From the NCBI RefSeq assembly GCF_013608025.1, contig NZ_VDLV01000008.1, forward strand, positions 1-64,000: a stretch of 64,000 nt of DNA, written 5' to 3'. This document shows positions 20,456 through 29,561 of this stretch, piece by piece (within the stretch, counting starts at the first letter, position 1; each line of letters opens with the position of its first letter). The position numbers and the translations under genes are program-made. Below the pieces are notes generated by a model. The model did no database searches. It saw only the letters and a program-made list of their open reading frames with translations, and had not been told where the DNA came from. Origin of the DNA: Pseudomonas brassicacearum subsp. neoaurantiaca (GTDB taxonomy: Bacteria; Pseudomonadota; Gammaproteobacteria; Pseudomonadales; Pseudomonadaceae).

Positions 20456-21280
20456 TCAGACTTGGGTAGTACGCAACTTCTCGCTACGTCCACGCAACCA
20501 TTCCAGCGTCAGCAGCAGGATCACCGAGAAGGCAATCAGCAGTGTCGCCGCCGCGGCGATGGTGGGGCTGAGGTTTTCGCGGATACCGCTGAACATCTGC
20601 CGTGGCAGCGTTGCCTGCTCAGGGCCGGCCAGGAACAGCGTCACCACCACCTCGTCGAACGACGTCGCAAAAGCGAACAGCGCACCAGAGATCACGCCGG
20701 GTGCGATCAACGGCAGGGTTACCCGACGAAACGCCGTCAATGGCGACGCCCCGAGACTTGCAGCCGCCCGGACCAGGTTGTGGTTGAAGCCCTGCAGCGT
20801 CGCCGAGACAGTAATGATGACAAACGGTACGCCCAGCACGGCGTGGACGATGATCAAGGAGAAGAAGCTGTTACCCATGCCCAGCGGTGCGAAAAACAGA
20901 TAACTCGCCACGCCGATGATCACCACCGGCACGACCATCGGGGAAATAACCAGGGCCATCACCAGCGCCTTGCCCGGGAAGTCGCCACGGGTCAGCCCGA
21001 TGGCGGCCAATGTGCCAAACACCATCGCCAACAGCGTTGCTGCCGGGGCGACGATGATGCTGTTCTTCAAGGCCCGCATCCATTCCGCCGAAGCGAAGAA
21101 ATCGTGATACCACTGCAACGAAAAGCCCTGCAGCGGGTAGACCAGGAAGCTGCCAGAGTTGAACGACAACGGAATGATCACCAGTACCGGCAGGATCAGG
21201 AACAACAGGATCAGCCCGCAGAGTATGCGCAAGCTGTAGAACCACACCCGTTCGACGGGGGACATGTAAGGACTCAGCAT
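20456..21280 (-). CDS. agtD: ABC importer permease, PotI-like (agt system)
   Basis: Inner-membrane subunit of a polyamine/GABA-type ABC importer. The 274-residue protein has six predicted membrane segments and the EAA-loop ATP-subunit contact AAASLGASPLTAFRRVTLPLIAPGV. It starts 12 bases after the preceding permease gene. The agt name rests on synteny with the P. aeruginosa agtABCD-agtSR locus, which takes up 4-aminobutyrate and 5-aminovalerate; subunit letters are assigned by gene order. Confidence 0.8.
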   Translation of the reverse strand: MLSPYMSPVERVWFYSLRILCGLILLFLILPVLVIIPLSFNSGSFLVYPLQGFSLQWYHDFFASAEWMRALKNSIIVAPAATLLAMVFGTLAAIGLTRGDFPGKALVMALVISPMVVPVVIIGVASYLFFAPLGMGNSFFSLIIVHAVLGVPFVIITVSATLQGFNHNLVRAAASLGASPLTAFRRVTLPLIAPGVISGALFAFATSFDEVVVTLFLAGPEQATLPRQMFSGIRENLSPTIAAAATLLIAFSVILLLTLEWLRGRSEKLRTTQV

Positions 21281-21292
21281 TTCGATCTCCCC

Positions 21293-22540
21293 TTAGCTCA
21301 GGCGCAGGCGACTGGCGCCCACCAGCCAGCTGTAAATCAGATAAAGCACGATGGTCGCGAGCAACAGCAGCCCGCCGAGCGCCGTGGCCATGCCCCAGTT
21401 GATGCTGGTGTTGGTGTAGAACGCGACGAAGTAACTGACCATCTGATCGTTCGGGCTGCCCAGCAGCGCCGGGGTGATGTAGTAGCCGATGGCAAGGATG
21501 AATACCAACAGGCAACCGGCGCCGACACCGGCATAGGTCTGGGGAAAGTAGACCCGCCAGAAACTGGCGAACGGGTGGCAGCCCAAGGAAATCGCCGCCC
21601 GCATGTAGGTGGGCGAGATGCCCTTCATCACGCTGTAGATCGGCAGGATCATGAACGGCAGCAGGATGTGGACCATGGAGATGTACACACCGGTGCGGTT
21701 GAATACCAGCTCCAGCGGTTTGTCGATGACACCCATGGCCAACAACGCGCTATTGATCAACCCACCGGACTGCAGCAGCACGATCCACGCTGCCACCCGC
21801 ACCAGGATCGAGGTCCAGAACGGCAGTAGCACCAGGATCATCAGCAGGTTGCTTTGGCGCGACGGCAGGTTCGCCAGCAGGTAGGCCAACGGATAGGCGA
21901 GTACCAGGCAGATCGCGGTGATCACCAGGCCCATCCAGAAAGTACGGGTAAAGATGTCCAGGTAGATCGCCTGGTCGGGGGTGGCTGGCGCCAGCTCGCC
22001 GAGATCGTCGATCCGGTGGTCGACAGCCGCCAACAGATAATACGGCGTGACGTTACTGGTGTTGCGGCGAATCACTTGCCAGTACGCCGGATCGCCCCAG
22101 CGCTCGTCGAGACCTTCCAGCGCTTCTTTATAAGAGGCGGGCTCAGTCGCGAACGGCAGCGCCCTGGCCGTTTTTGTCAGCAGGCTGCGATAGCCGGCCG
22201 ATTCCATGTTCAGTCGCTTGGACAAGTCGCCCAGCGTTTGATTTTTGCGGGCTTCAGCCAGGTCTTCGCTGGCAGCCTTGTACACCGGCTCGCCGGGCAA
22301 ACCACGTCCGTCCCAGGTAGCGACGGCAGCGACGGTGCGCGGCATGGCGCCCACGACTTCCGGGTTGCTGACGCTTTTGAACAGCAGCGCGACGATCGGC
22401 ACCAGGAACACCAGCAACAGAAACAGCACCAGCGGCGCGATCAGGGCCTGGGCCTTCCAGCGGTTGACCCGCTCGGCGTGTTTTAGCCGCTGCTTGAGGG
22501 TGGGGCTGGTGCCCGCGTTCAGTGGAACGGCGATGGCCAT
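21293..22540 (-). CDS. agtC: ABC importer permease, PotH-like, with large periplasmic insert (agt system)
   Basis: The partner permease, 415 residues against about 290-320 for ordinary PotH. After the first membrane segment (ALIAPLVLFLLLVFLVPIVALLF) there is an insert of roughly 140 mainly hydrophilic residues before the remaining membrane segments. The EAA loop is AAISLGCHPFASFWRVYFPQT. The insert probably lies in the periplasm and may dock the binding protein. A REP pair in the gap to agtB may lower expression of the permeases relative to the binding protein. Confidence 0.8.
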   Translation of the reverse strand: MAIAVPLNAGTSPTLKQRLKHAERVNRWKAQALIAPLVLFLLLVFLVPIVALLFKSVSNPEVVGAMPRTVAAVATWDGRGLPGEPVYKAASEDLAEARKNQTLGDLSKRLNMESAGYRSLLTKTARALPFATEPASYKEALEGLDERWGDPAYWQVIRRNTSNVTPYYLLAAVDHRIDDLGELAPATPDQAIYLDIFTRTFWMGLVITAICLVLAYPLAYLLANLPSRQSNLLMILVLLPFWTSILVRVAAWIVLLQSGGLINSALLAMGVIDKPLELVFNRTGVYISMVHILLPFMILPIYSVMKGISPTYMRAAISLGCHPFASFWRVYFPQTYAGVGAGCLLVFILAIGYYITPALLGSPNDQMVSYFVAFYTNTSINWGMATALGGLLLLATIVLYLIYSWLVGASRLRLS

Positions 22541-22627
22541 GGCGAACTCCGCAAAACTTCTTGATCGTTACAGGGGCGGCGAGCCGCCTCTGTTCTGTTG
22601 AAACCGCAACCTGGAGGTCCGCGTGAT

Positions 22628-22738
22628 CGTGGCGAGGGAGCTTGCTCCCGCTGGGCCGTGAAGCGGCCCCAAAAATTGTCGGCAATGCCTATCTTGTGAG
22701 TGCTGCGCACTCAAGCGGGAGCAAGCTCCCTCGCCACA
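22628..22738. repeat. REP pair (inverted, class B)
   Basis: Inverted copies of a second REP class with core GTGGCGAGGGAGCTTGCTCC at about 22629-22653 and 22714-22738, separated by about 60 bases. It lies inside the agt operon between the binding-protein gene and the first permease gene. Small extra palindromes sit in the spacer (GGGCCGTGAAGCGGCCC, and GAGTGCTGCGCACTC). Confidence 0.93.
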
Positions 22739-22766
22739 AAAGCCTCGCCTCCCAGGAAGACGTGGG

Positions 22767-23810
22767 TTACTTCGCTGCCCAGGAGTTGAAGCGCTGCTCC
22801 AGTTGCTCGCCGTTGTCAGCCCAGAAACTGACGTCGATCTGCACTTGGTTGGCGATGTTTTCCGGGGTGGTCGGCATGTCTTTCAGGACATCCTTGGCCA
22901 GCAACGGCACTGCCTGGGTATTGGCCGGGCCATAGGCGATGTTTTCCGAGTAGGTCTTCTGCTGTTGCGGAGCCACCGAATAGGCGATGAATTTCTTCGC
23001 CGCTTCGGCGCGGGTCTTGTCCAGGCCACGCGGGATCGCCCACGCGTCGAAGTCGTAGATACCGCCGTTCCACACCACTTTCAGGTTGCTTTCCTTCTGC
23101 ACCGCAGCGATCCGGCCGTTGTAGGCCGAGCTCATGACCACGTCACCGGAAGCGAGGTATTGCGGCGGCTGCGCACCGGCTTCCCACCACTGGATGTTCG
23201 GCTTGAGTTCGTCGAGCTTTTTGAAGGCGCGGTCCTGGCCATCCTTGCCGGCCAGCACTTTGTAGACGTCCTTCGGCGCCACGCCGTCGGCCATCAGGGC
23301 GAATTCCAGGGTGTACTTGGCGCCCTTGCGCAGGCCGCGCTTGCCCGGGAATTGCTTGGTGTCCCAGAAGTCCGCCCAACTGGTCGGTGCGGTCTTCAGC
23401 TTGTCGGCGTTGTAGGCCAGCACCGTGGACCACACGAAGAAACCTACGCCACAAGGCTGGATGGCGCCCTTGACGTAATCTTCGGCCTTACCGAACAGGG
23501 CCGGATCGAGTTGCTCGAACATGTCTTCGTCACAACCGCGGGACAATTCCGGGGATTCGACTTCAACCAGGTCCCAGGAAACGCTCTTGGTGTCGACCAT
23601 GGCCTTGACCTTGGCCATTTCGCCGTTGTATTCGCCCGCCACGATCTTGCCGTTGCCGGCCGCTTCCCACGGTGCGTAGAAGGCTTTGACCTGAGCCGCC
23701 TTGTTCGCCCCGCCGAAAGACACCACGGTCAGGTCCGGGCCCGCCGCCATCGCGCTTGCCGCACCCATCATGCCCAGTGTCAGGGCTGTGAACTTCAGGG
23801 ATCTCAACAT
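22767..23810 (-). CDS. agtB: Periplasmic solute-binding protein, PotD/SpuD-like (agt system)
   Basis: Captures the imported ligand in the periplasm. The 347-residue precursor has a signal peptide (MLRSLKFTALTLGMMGAASAMAAGPDL) cleaved near AMA-AG. The family-typical segments are VVSFGGANKAAQ, GYFVWS-like FFVWSTVLAYNADKL, WADFWDTKQFPGKRGL and the C-terminal FWADNGEQLEQRF. Synteny points to GABA and 5-aminovalerate as ligands rather than spermidine; this is inference. Confidence 0.82.
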   Translation of the reverse strand: MLRSLKFTALTLGMMGAASAMAAGPDLTVVSFGGANKAAQVKAFYAPWEAAGNGKIVAGEYNGEMAKVKAMVDTKSVSWDLVEVESPELSRGCDEDMFEQLDPALFGKAEDYVKGAIQPCGVGFFVWSTVLAYNADKLKTAPTSWADFWDTKQFPGKRGLRKGAKYTLEFALMADGVAPKDVYKVLAGKDGQDRAFKKLDELKPNIQWWEAGAQPPQYLASGDVVMSSAYNGRIAAVQKESNLKVVWNGGIYDFDAWAIPRGLDKTRAEAAKKFIAYSVAPQQQKTYSENIAYGPANTQAVPLLAKDVLKDMPTTPENIANQVQIDVSFWADNGEQLEQRFNSWAAK

Positions 23811-23859
23811 TTATTGTTCTCTCCACGTGCAGGGTTGGTGTTGGTACAGCAGGGGGCGA

Positions 23860-24984
23860 TCAGTTCGCCTCTAGAAGGGGGTCGAGCGCACGCACATGCT
23901 CGACTTGCCAGCCAAGCGGAACCACGTCGCCGACAGCGAGCGCGGGATCGAGCTCGGCAATCGGCTGTTTCACGAAGAAGTCGTTCTTGCCGCAGACTTC
24001 CAGGCGAACCCGGACGTGGTCGCCCAGATAGATGAATTCCGCCACCCTCCCTGAGAAGCGGTTGACACATTGTTCACTGGAGCCGTTAAGGCTCACCCGC
24101 TCCGGCCGGATCGACAGCGTGACCGGCTCGCCAGGCTTGCCTACATTGACGGCCAGGGCCTCGACTTTCTCGCCGCGTCCCAGTTCCACCAGGCAACGGT
24201 CGCCGGTCTGGCTGTGCAGACGTCCATTGAGGCGGTTGTTTTCGCCGATGAAGTTGGCGACAAAGGTGTTTTTCGGTTCTTCGTAGAGTGTGCGCGGCGG
24301 AGCAATCTGCTGGATTTCGCCCTGGTGGAACACCGCCACGCGGTCAGACATGGTCAGGGCTTCGCCCTGGTCGTGTGTCACGTACACCACGGTCACGCCG
24401 AGACGCTGGTGCAGGTGCTTGATTTCCATCTGCATGTGTTCGCGCAATTGCTTGTCCAGCGCGCCGAGGGGTTCGTCCATCAGCACCAGCTGCGGTTCGA
24501 ACACCAACGCCCGGGCCAAGGCCACCCGCTGCTGCTGGCCGCCGGACAACTGCGCGGGATAGCGTTGGGCGAAGGTGTCCAACTGCACCATGCTCAGGAC
24601 GCGCTTGACCCGGTCACCGACGTCGCTCTTGTTCAAACCGCGCACCGTCAAGGGAAAGGCCAGGTTCTCGGCCACGGTCATGTGCGGGAACAACGCGTAA
24701 TTCTGGAACACCATGCCGATGTCACGCTTGTGCGGCGGCACATTGTTGATCGAACGACCGGCTAACTGGATCTCGCCAGCGGTCGGGGTCTCGAACCCGG
24801 CGAGCATCATCAGGCTGGTGGTCTTGCCGGAACCGGAAGGTCCGAGCAGGGTCAGGAATTCGCCTTTGCGAATGTCCAGGTTGAGGTCCTTGACGATCAG
24901 GTTCTCGCCGTCGTAGCTCTTTTGCACACCACGAAAGCTGACCAGCACATCGCTGGTCCCCGCGCTTGAATCGACCTGGCTCAT
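23860..24984 (-). CDS. agtA: ABC importer ATP-binding subunit, PotA-like (agt system)
   Basis: Energises the importer. The 374-residue protein has Walker A GPSGSGKTTS, Q-loop VFQNYALFPHMTV, signature LSGGQQQRVALARAL, Walker B LVLMDEPLGALD, switch His in VTHDQGEAL and a C-terminal TOBE-type regulatory domain. ATG 24984 (MSQVDSSAGTSDV) is preferred to a start 22 codons upstream. It is the first gene of the agtA-B-C-D operon; a perfect palindrome lies 108 bases upstream. Confidence 0.85.
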   Translation of the reverse strand: MSQVDSSAGTSDVLVSFRGVQKSYDGENLIVKDLNLDIRKGEFLTLLGPSGSGKTTSLMMLAGFETPTAGEIQLAGRSINNVPPHKRDIGMVFQNYALFPHMTVAENLAFPLTVRGLNKSDVGDRVKRVLSMVQLDTFAQRYPAQLSGGQQQRVALARALVFEPQLVLMDEPLGALDKQLREHMQMEIKHLHQRLGVTVVYVTHDQGEALTMSDRVAVFHQGEIQQIAPPRTLYEEPKNTFVANFIGENNRLNGRLHSQTGDRCLVELGRGEKVEALAVNVGKPGEPVTLSIRPERVSLNGSSEQCVNRFSGRVAEFIYLGDHVRVRLEVCGKNDFFVKQPIAELDPALAVGDVVPLGWQVEHVRALDPLLEAN

Positions 24985-25091
24985 ACCCGCACCTTTTGTA
25001 TTTGATGACTGCTTGTGAATCAAGCCTAGTGGAGCCTGGGGCCCGCGCAAATCGGGGCGCAGGAGAGAATCGCCTCAGCCGGATGGAAGAG

Positions 25092-25117
25092 TCGGTGTAG
25101 GGATTGCCCTACACCGA
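25092..25117. promoter_or_regulatory. Perfect 11+11 bp inverted repeat upstream of agtA, candidate AgtR operator
   Basis: TCGGTGTAGGG, four-base spacer ATTG, CCCTACACCGA. The arms are perfectly complementary. It lies between agtR and agtA, 108 bases before the agtA start codon, in the right place for an activator site. No T-run follows on either strand, which argues against a terminator. NarL/LuxR-type regulators such as the neighbouring AgtR bind as dimers to inverted repeats, so an AgtR site is the leading guess. Confidence 0.5.
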
Positions 25118-25220
25118 TGGCGGGATTGGATAAATGCAGCGGTGGGTTTCAAGCAGCGAGCTGCAAGTAGGGGCAAAAGCGCTGCCGTGGCGTGTCGCAA
25201 ATGGATATGCCAACACAAAC

Positions 25221-25312
25221 CCTGTGGGAGCGAGCTTGCTCGCGATGACGGTCTGTCAGCCACCTATGTGCTGAATCATCTGACGCTATCGCGAGCAAGC
25301 TCGCTCCCACAG
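25221..25312. repeat. REP pair (inverted, class A)
   Basis: Two inverted copies with core GTGGGAGCGAGCTTGCTCGC at about 25224-25251 and 25288-25311, directly after the agtR stop codon and before the agtA upstream region. Confidence 0.93.
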
Positions 25313-25328
25313 TGGATCGTGGTGGGGG

Positions 25329-25958
25329 TTAGAGCAGCTTGTGCTCCATGGCATATTTCACCAATTCAGCCAGCGAAGTGATGTTGAGCTTCTGCATCAG
25401 CCGCGCCTTGTGGGTGCTGATGGTCTTGCTGCTCAAGGCCAATTGCTGGGCGATGTCGTTGACGTTGGCGCCCTGGGCGAGGCGTTCGAAGACCGAGAAT
25501 TCGCGCTCCGACAACAGGGAGTGCAGCGGTCGGGTGTCGGTCAGGCCGACTTCGAAGACCATGCGGTCGGCCAGGTCTGGATCAATGTAGCGCCCGCCCG
25601 CCGCGACCTTGCGAATCGCCATGAGCAACAGCGCCGGGTCGCTGTCCTTGGTGGCGTAGCCGGCGGCACCGACCTTCAGGGCGCGCGCGGCCATTTGCGC
25701 CTCGTCATGCATCGACAGCACCAGGATCGCCGGTGGGTTGTTCAGCGCCCTGATCCGTGGAATCGCCTCCAGGCCATTGACCCCCGGCATGGAGATATCC
25801 AGCAGCACCACTTCGCAGGGCACGTGGCGCAGGGTCTCGAGCAACTGCTCGCCGTTGCTCGCCTCCCCCACTACCACCAGATCCTTGGCCAGGCCGATCA
25901 ACTGCTTGATGCCTTCACGGACAATGGTGTGGTCTTCGGCTACCAATACACGGATCAC
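25329..25958 (-). CDS. agtR: LuxR/NarL-type response regulator AgtR
   Basis: DNA-binding output of the AgtS-AgtR pair. The 209-residue protein has a receiver domain with acidic residues near E8-D9, phospho-acceptor D54 in VVLLDISMPG and the lysine in GYATKDSD. The C-terminal LuxR helix-turn-helix is LSEREFSVFERLAQGANVNDIAQQLALSSKTISTHKARLMQKL. In P. aeruginosa the orthologous position (PA0601) activates the agt importer. A REP pair separates it from agtS on the same strand. Confidence 0.88.
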   Translation of the reverse strand: MIRVLVAEDHTIVREGIKQLIGLAKDLVVVGEASNGEQLLETLRHVPCEVVLLDISMPGVNGLEAIPRIRALNNPPAILVLSMHDEAQMAARALKVGAAGYATKDSDPALLLMAIRKVAAGGRYIDPDLADRMVFEVGLTDTRPLHSLLSEREFSVFERLAQGANVNDIAQQLALSSKTISTHKARLMQKLNITSLAELVKYAMEHKLL

Positions 25959-25981
25959 GTTTTTCTCCAGGTTCGAAATCT

Positions 25982-26056
25982 CATCGCGAGCAAGCTCGCT
26001 CCCACAGGGTTATGTATGAATATCAATCACTGTGGGAGCGAGCTTGCTCGCGATAG
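25982..26056. repeat. REP pair (inverted, class A, tail-to-tail)
   Basis: Inverted class A copies at 25983-26006 and 26031-26054 with only about 24 bases between them, in the agtS-agtR gap. The order of the two arms is opposite to that of the pairs at 20.4 and 25.2 kb. Confidence 0.93.
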
Positions 26057-26081
26057 GGCCAGCCCAACCGCCCCACTTTCA

Positions 26082-28478
26082 TCAAGCCTCACGCAACGGC
26101 ACACGCACCGACAGGGTCGTCCCCTCCCCCGGCTCACTGTCGAGGGTCAACTGCCCGCCCATGATCAACACGCGCTCACGCATGCCAACCAGGCCAAAGG
26201 ACGTTGGCCGTCCCTCATCAGTAATGAATCCTACACCGTCGTCACTAATTGTCAGACACAGCCGGTCGTCTTCGCGCACCAGCGTCAACTCTACGGTATG
26301 CGCCTGGGCATGGCGCATCACGTTGGTCAGCGCCTCCTGGAGAATCCGGAACAGGCCGATGGCCTTGGCGTCGCTCAAGGGCGGAAGGTTGTCAGGTACC
26401 TGCACCAGGCAAGGAATCTGCGTACGCGCCTCGAAACGCCGGGCCTGCCATTCGATGGCCGAGGCAATACCCGCGTCGAGGATCGGCGGGCGCAACGCCG
26501 TTGCCACGTCGCGTACCAGTTGGAACAGCTGGGCGATCAGGCGCTTCATGCTGTTGAGCCGTTCCTGCAGACCCGGATCGAGCTGCGCGTAGGCCAATTC
26601 ACACATGGAAGTTTCAAGCTTCAGTACCGTCAGCATCTGACCCAGTTCGTCGTGTACTTCCCGGGCAATCCGCGCCTTTTCCTCTTCCCGCACACTTTCC
26701 AGGTGCGCGGACAGTTCCCGCAGTTGTTCCCGGGAGCTGGCCAGCTCCAGTTCGATGCGCTTGCTTTCGGTGATGTCCCAGACGATACCGTCCCAGACGT
26801 AGGCGCCGTCTTCGAGGCGACGGGTGATCGCCTTGATCTCGGCCCAGCGCTCCAGGCCTTCGCGGGTCAGGATACGTCCCTGCCAAGACCAATCGCTGTC
26901 GCTGTCCAGCGCCTGGTCCTGGGAACGGTGATAGCCAGCCTTGTCTTCGGGGTGCACCAGGCTGCGCAGTCCGGTATCGCTGCGGGCCAGGGTTGCCGGG
27001 GAATAACCCACCAGGCTTTCACTGCCTTCACTGATGTAGGCAAAGTCGATTTGCCCGGTCACCGGCGCCCGCTCCAGACGAAAGACCAGTCCCGGAACGT
27101 TGGCGGCGATGCCCTGCAGGCGCGCCTCGCTTTCGCGCAAAGCCGCCAGCGCACGTCGGCGTTCCGTCACGTCGTTGAGGTAGACCACCAGGTATTCCGC
27201 ATCGCGAAAACGCAGGAAACTCAAGGAAACGTCAGCCGGCAGGATGCTGCCATCTGCCCGCACGCACTCGGTCTCGAAACTCTGCGGTCCCTCCTCACTG
27301 GCACGGGCACGCTTCCACAGGTTCAGCCAGCGATCCATGTGCAGGCCCGGTTCGAAGTCGATCAGTGGCCGGTCGATGATCGCGCCCGGCGCGTAGCCGA
27401 GCATGGTTTCGGCAGCGCGGTTGGCGTAGCGCACATGACTGTCCCAATTGACCCAGAGGATGCCGACGGTGCTCTGGTCGATGGAAAATTGAGTCAGGCG
27501 CAAGGCCTCTTCGCTGGCGGTGCGTTGGGCGATGTCTTCCCGCGCGGCACGCAGGCGACGCTCCACCGAGCGCTGCTGGCGGCGCTGCCAGAATATGATG
27601 GCCACGCTGCTGAGCAGCATCGCCAGCAGCAACAGCGTCAGGTTCTGCCAGAAGCCCGGGGTCTCGGTCAGGCGTGGATATTTTGGCTTGAGCCAGCGAC
27701 TGTGCAGTTGCTCCAACTCCTTGGCCGGGATGGCCTGCAAGGCGCTGTCGATGATCTCGGCCAACTGCGGCCAATCACGGCGCGTGGCGACCCGTAGCAA
27801 TTGCGGCGAACCGATGTCACCCACCACCGCCAACTCGGCGAATTCGGGTTCGACCATCAGCCGCCCAAGTTGCGCCTCGTCGACCACCGCATAACGGGCC
27901 TGCTGGGTCAGCAGCAGCTGCAAGGCTTCACGCTCCATCGGCACACCCTGCAAATTGAGCGCCGGATAGTTGCTGCGCAGGTAATCGGCCGTGGCACTGG
28001 GCATGCGTACCGCAACCCGGCTCTGGGTGTCGAGTTTTTCCAACTCCACGCCCTCGGCGCCTTTCTGCGCGCCGACGATGAGTTGCGGCACGCGCATGTA
28101 AGGATCGGAAAACTGCCAGAGCCTGAGCCCCATCGGGGTCTGGGTCAGGCCCGGCGCGACATCCACTTCGCCATCGCGCACCGCCTCCTCCAGTTGCGCG
28201 ACGTCTTGAAAGTTGCGCCAGGTCAGTTCGACATTCAACGCCTTGCCCAGCCACTGCATCAACTCGACGCTGGTCCCGGACAAACGTTGCAAGCGCCGGT
28301 CGTATTGCGCATACGGTGCCTGCAGCACCAGGCCGACCCGTAACTGCGGATGCTCCGCCAGCCACTGGCGCTGGACGCCATTGAGTTGCACATCATGGGT
28401 CTGCGGCGCAGGCGCGGCCCAGGCCATCAAGGGAAGCCATAAACAGCCGATAACCCACAGGCAGCAAAAACGCATCAT
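26082..28478 (-). CDS. agtS: Sensor histidine kinase AgtS with periplasmic binding-protein domain
   Basis: Membrane sensor of the AgtSR system. About 798 residues: signal peptide, an SBP_bac_3-type ligand-binding domain (about residues 30-265), one membrane segment (FWQNLTLLLLAMLLSSVAIIFW), two PAS domains, and a HisKA_3 dimerisation domain with its phosphorylated His near residue 609 in AREVHDELGQ. The HATPase domain has N-box EALTNVMRH and G-box DDGVGF. ATG 28478 or the adjacent ATG 28475 is likelier than the TTG at 28499. The extracellular domain suggests direct sensing of an amino-acid-like ligand. Confidence 0.88.
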   Translation of the reverse strand: MMRFCCLWVIGCLWLPLMAWAAPAPQTHDVQLNGVQRQWLAEHPQLRVGLVLQAPYAQYDRRLQRLSGTSVELMQWLGKALNVELTWRNFQDVAQLEEAVRDGEVDVAPGLTQTPMGLRLWQFSDPYMRVPQLIVGAQKGAEGVELEKLDTQSRVAVRMPSATADYLRSNYPALNLQGVPMEREALQLLLTQQARYAVVDEAQLGRLMVEPEFAELAVVGDIGSPQLLRVATRRDWPQLAEIIDSALQAIPAKELEQLHSRWLKPKYPRLTETPGFWQNLTLLLLAMLLSSVAIIFWQRRQQRSVERRLRAAREDIAQRTASEEALRLTQFSIDQSTVGILWVNWDSHVRYANRAAETMLGYAPGAIIDRPLIDFEPGLHMDRWLNLWKRARASEEGPQSFETECVRADGSILPADVSLSFLRFRDAEYLVVYLNDVTERRRALAALRESEARLQGIAANVPGLVFRLERAPVTGQIDFAYISEGSESLVGYSPATLARSDTGLRSLVHPEDKAGYHRSQDQALDSDSDWSWQGRILTREGLERWAEIKAITRRLEDGAYVWDGIVWDITESKRIELELASSREQLRELSAHLESVREEEKARIAREVHDELGQMLTVLKLETSMCELAYAQLDPGLQERLNSMKRLIAQLFQLVRDVATALRPPILDAGIASAIEWQARRFEARTQIPCLVQVPDNLPPLSDAKAIGLFRILQEALTNVMRHAQAHTVELTLVREDDRLCLTISDDGVGFITDEGRPTSFGLVGMRERVLIMGGQLTLDSEPGEGTTLSVRVPLREA

Positions 28479-28552
28479 CGAAGTCTCATGCACTGACAAA
28501 TACTGACCAACCCATTAGGCTGCCGGAAATACTTCTGGTCATGGAATATCCG

Positions 28553-29542
28553 ATGCCCTCTGTTTACCGCCTGGCGTTGCCAGCATTGTGCCTGTCGCTG
28601 ATCCTGCCGAGTGCATTTTCTGTGCACGCCGGCGAACCAGCCCCCGCCGCTGCGGAACAACCCGCCGAAGAGAAGCCGGCCGAACGTCAACCCTTGCTCG
28701 AGCGTAGCCAGGAAGAAGCGGCGGCGCTTGCGCGAAAAGTCCCGTCCCTGGAACAACAACAGCTACAAACCGGCACCGATGCTTTTCTTGCGCTGTGGAA
28801 GCCAGCCAACACCAGCGATCCCAAGGGCGCGGTCATCATAATCCCCGGCGCTGGCGAAACAGCTGACTGGCCTCAAGCAATCGGCCCGTTGCGCAAAAAG
28901 TTGCCGGATGCCGAATGGGGCAGCCTGAGCATCACGCTGCCGGACCTGCAAAGCGACGTCATTGCACCCCGCACTGTGGAAACACCGCCCGAGACCAAAC
29001 CGGCGGACGTAGCGACCGCAGCGCCGGACGCCACCACCGCCGCCCCCATCGAACAAGTGGCCGGGGGCGAAGCCGACGCGGCGGATCCTGCCATCGCCGA
29101 AACCGATGAAGAACACGCCAAGGCCGACGCCGAACGGATATTTGCCCGCATCGATGCGGCGCTGGCCTACGCCGAACAGCAGAGCGCCCGCAGCATCGTG
29201 CTGCTGGGCCACGGCACCGGCGCCTATTGGGCGGCGCGCTACCTCAGTGAAAAGCAGCCGGCGCAGATCGAGCGCTTCGTGATGGTCGCGGCCCAGACGC
29301 CCGTCACCGCCACGCCGGGCCTGGCCGAACTGACGCCCACCCTGAAGCTGGCGACTGCCGATATCTTCTATATGGATAAGCCGCTGGACCGCAACGCGGC
29401 CCTGGAACGCCTGCAAGCGAGCAAGCGATTGAAGGGATCGAATTTCAGCCAGGTCGCCCTCAAGGCCCTGCCCAACGCAACGGCGGAGCAGGAACAGTTG
29501 TTCCGGCGGGTTCGGGGTTGGTTGAATCCGCAAACGGACTAA
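28553..29542 (+). CDS. DUF3530 family alpha/beta-hydrolase-like exported protein
   Basis: Function unknown. The 329-residue protein has a signal peptide (LALPALCLSLILPSAFSVHAGE) and a Pro/Ala/Glu-rich segment, followed by an alpha/beta-hydrolase-like core (GAVIIIPGAGETADWPQ, later IVLLGHGTGAYWAARYL). The nucleophile-elbow position reads G-H-G-T-G, so the usual Ser is replaced by Gly and classical esterase activity is doubtful. A low-complexity Ala/Pro/Thr stretch interrupts the core (about residues 140-190). An in-frame ATG four codons earlier (28541) is also possible. Divergent from agtS. Confidence 0.75.
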   Translation: MPSVYRLALPALCLSLILPSAFSVHAGEPAPAAAEQPAEEKPAERQPLLERSQEEAAALARKVPSLEQQQLQTGTDAFLALWKPANTSDPKGAVIIIPGAGETADWPQAIGPLRKKLPDAEWGSLSITLPDLQSDVIAPRTVETPPETKPADVATAAPDATTAAPIEQVAGGEADAADPAIAETDEEHAKADAERIFARIDAALAYAEQQSARSIVLLGHGTGAYWAARYLSEKQPAQIERFVMVAAQTPVTATPGLAELTPTLKLATADIFYMDKPLDRNAALERLQASKRLKGSNFSQVALKALPNATAEQEQLFRRVRGWLNPQTD

Positions 29543-29561
29543 CACTTCAAGTGAACCATTA

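Noticed and set aside
25092..25117. Reading the agt palindrome as a terminator of agtR
   Set aside because: The agtR stop codon is more than 200 bases away with a REP pair in between, and there is no T-run on either strand.
20346..26056. Class A repeats as a CRISPR array
   Set aside because: The copies are inverted pairs scattered over kilobases, not direct repeats with uniform spacers.
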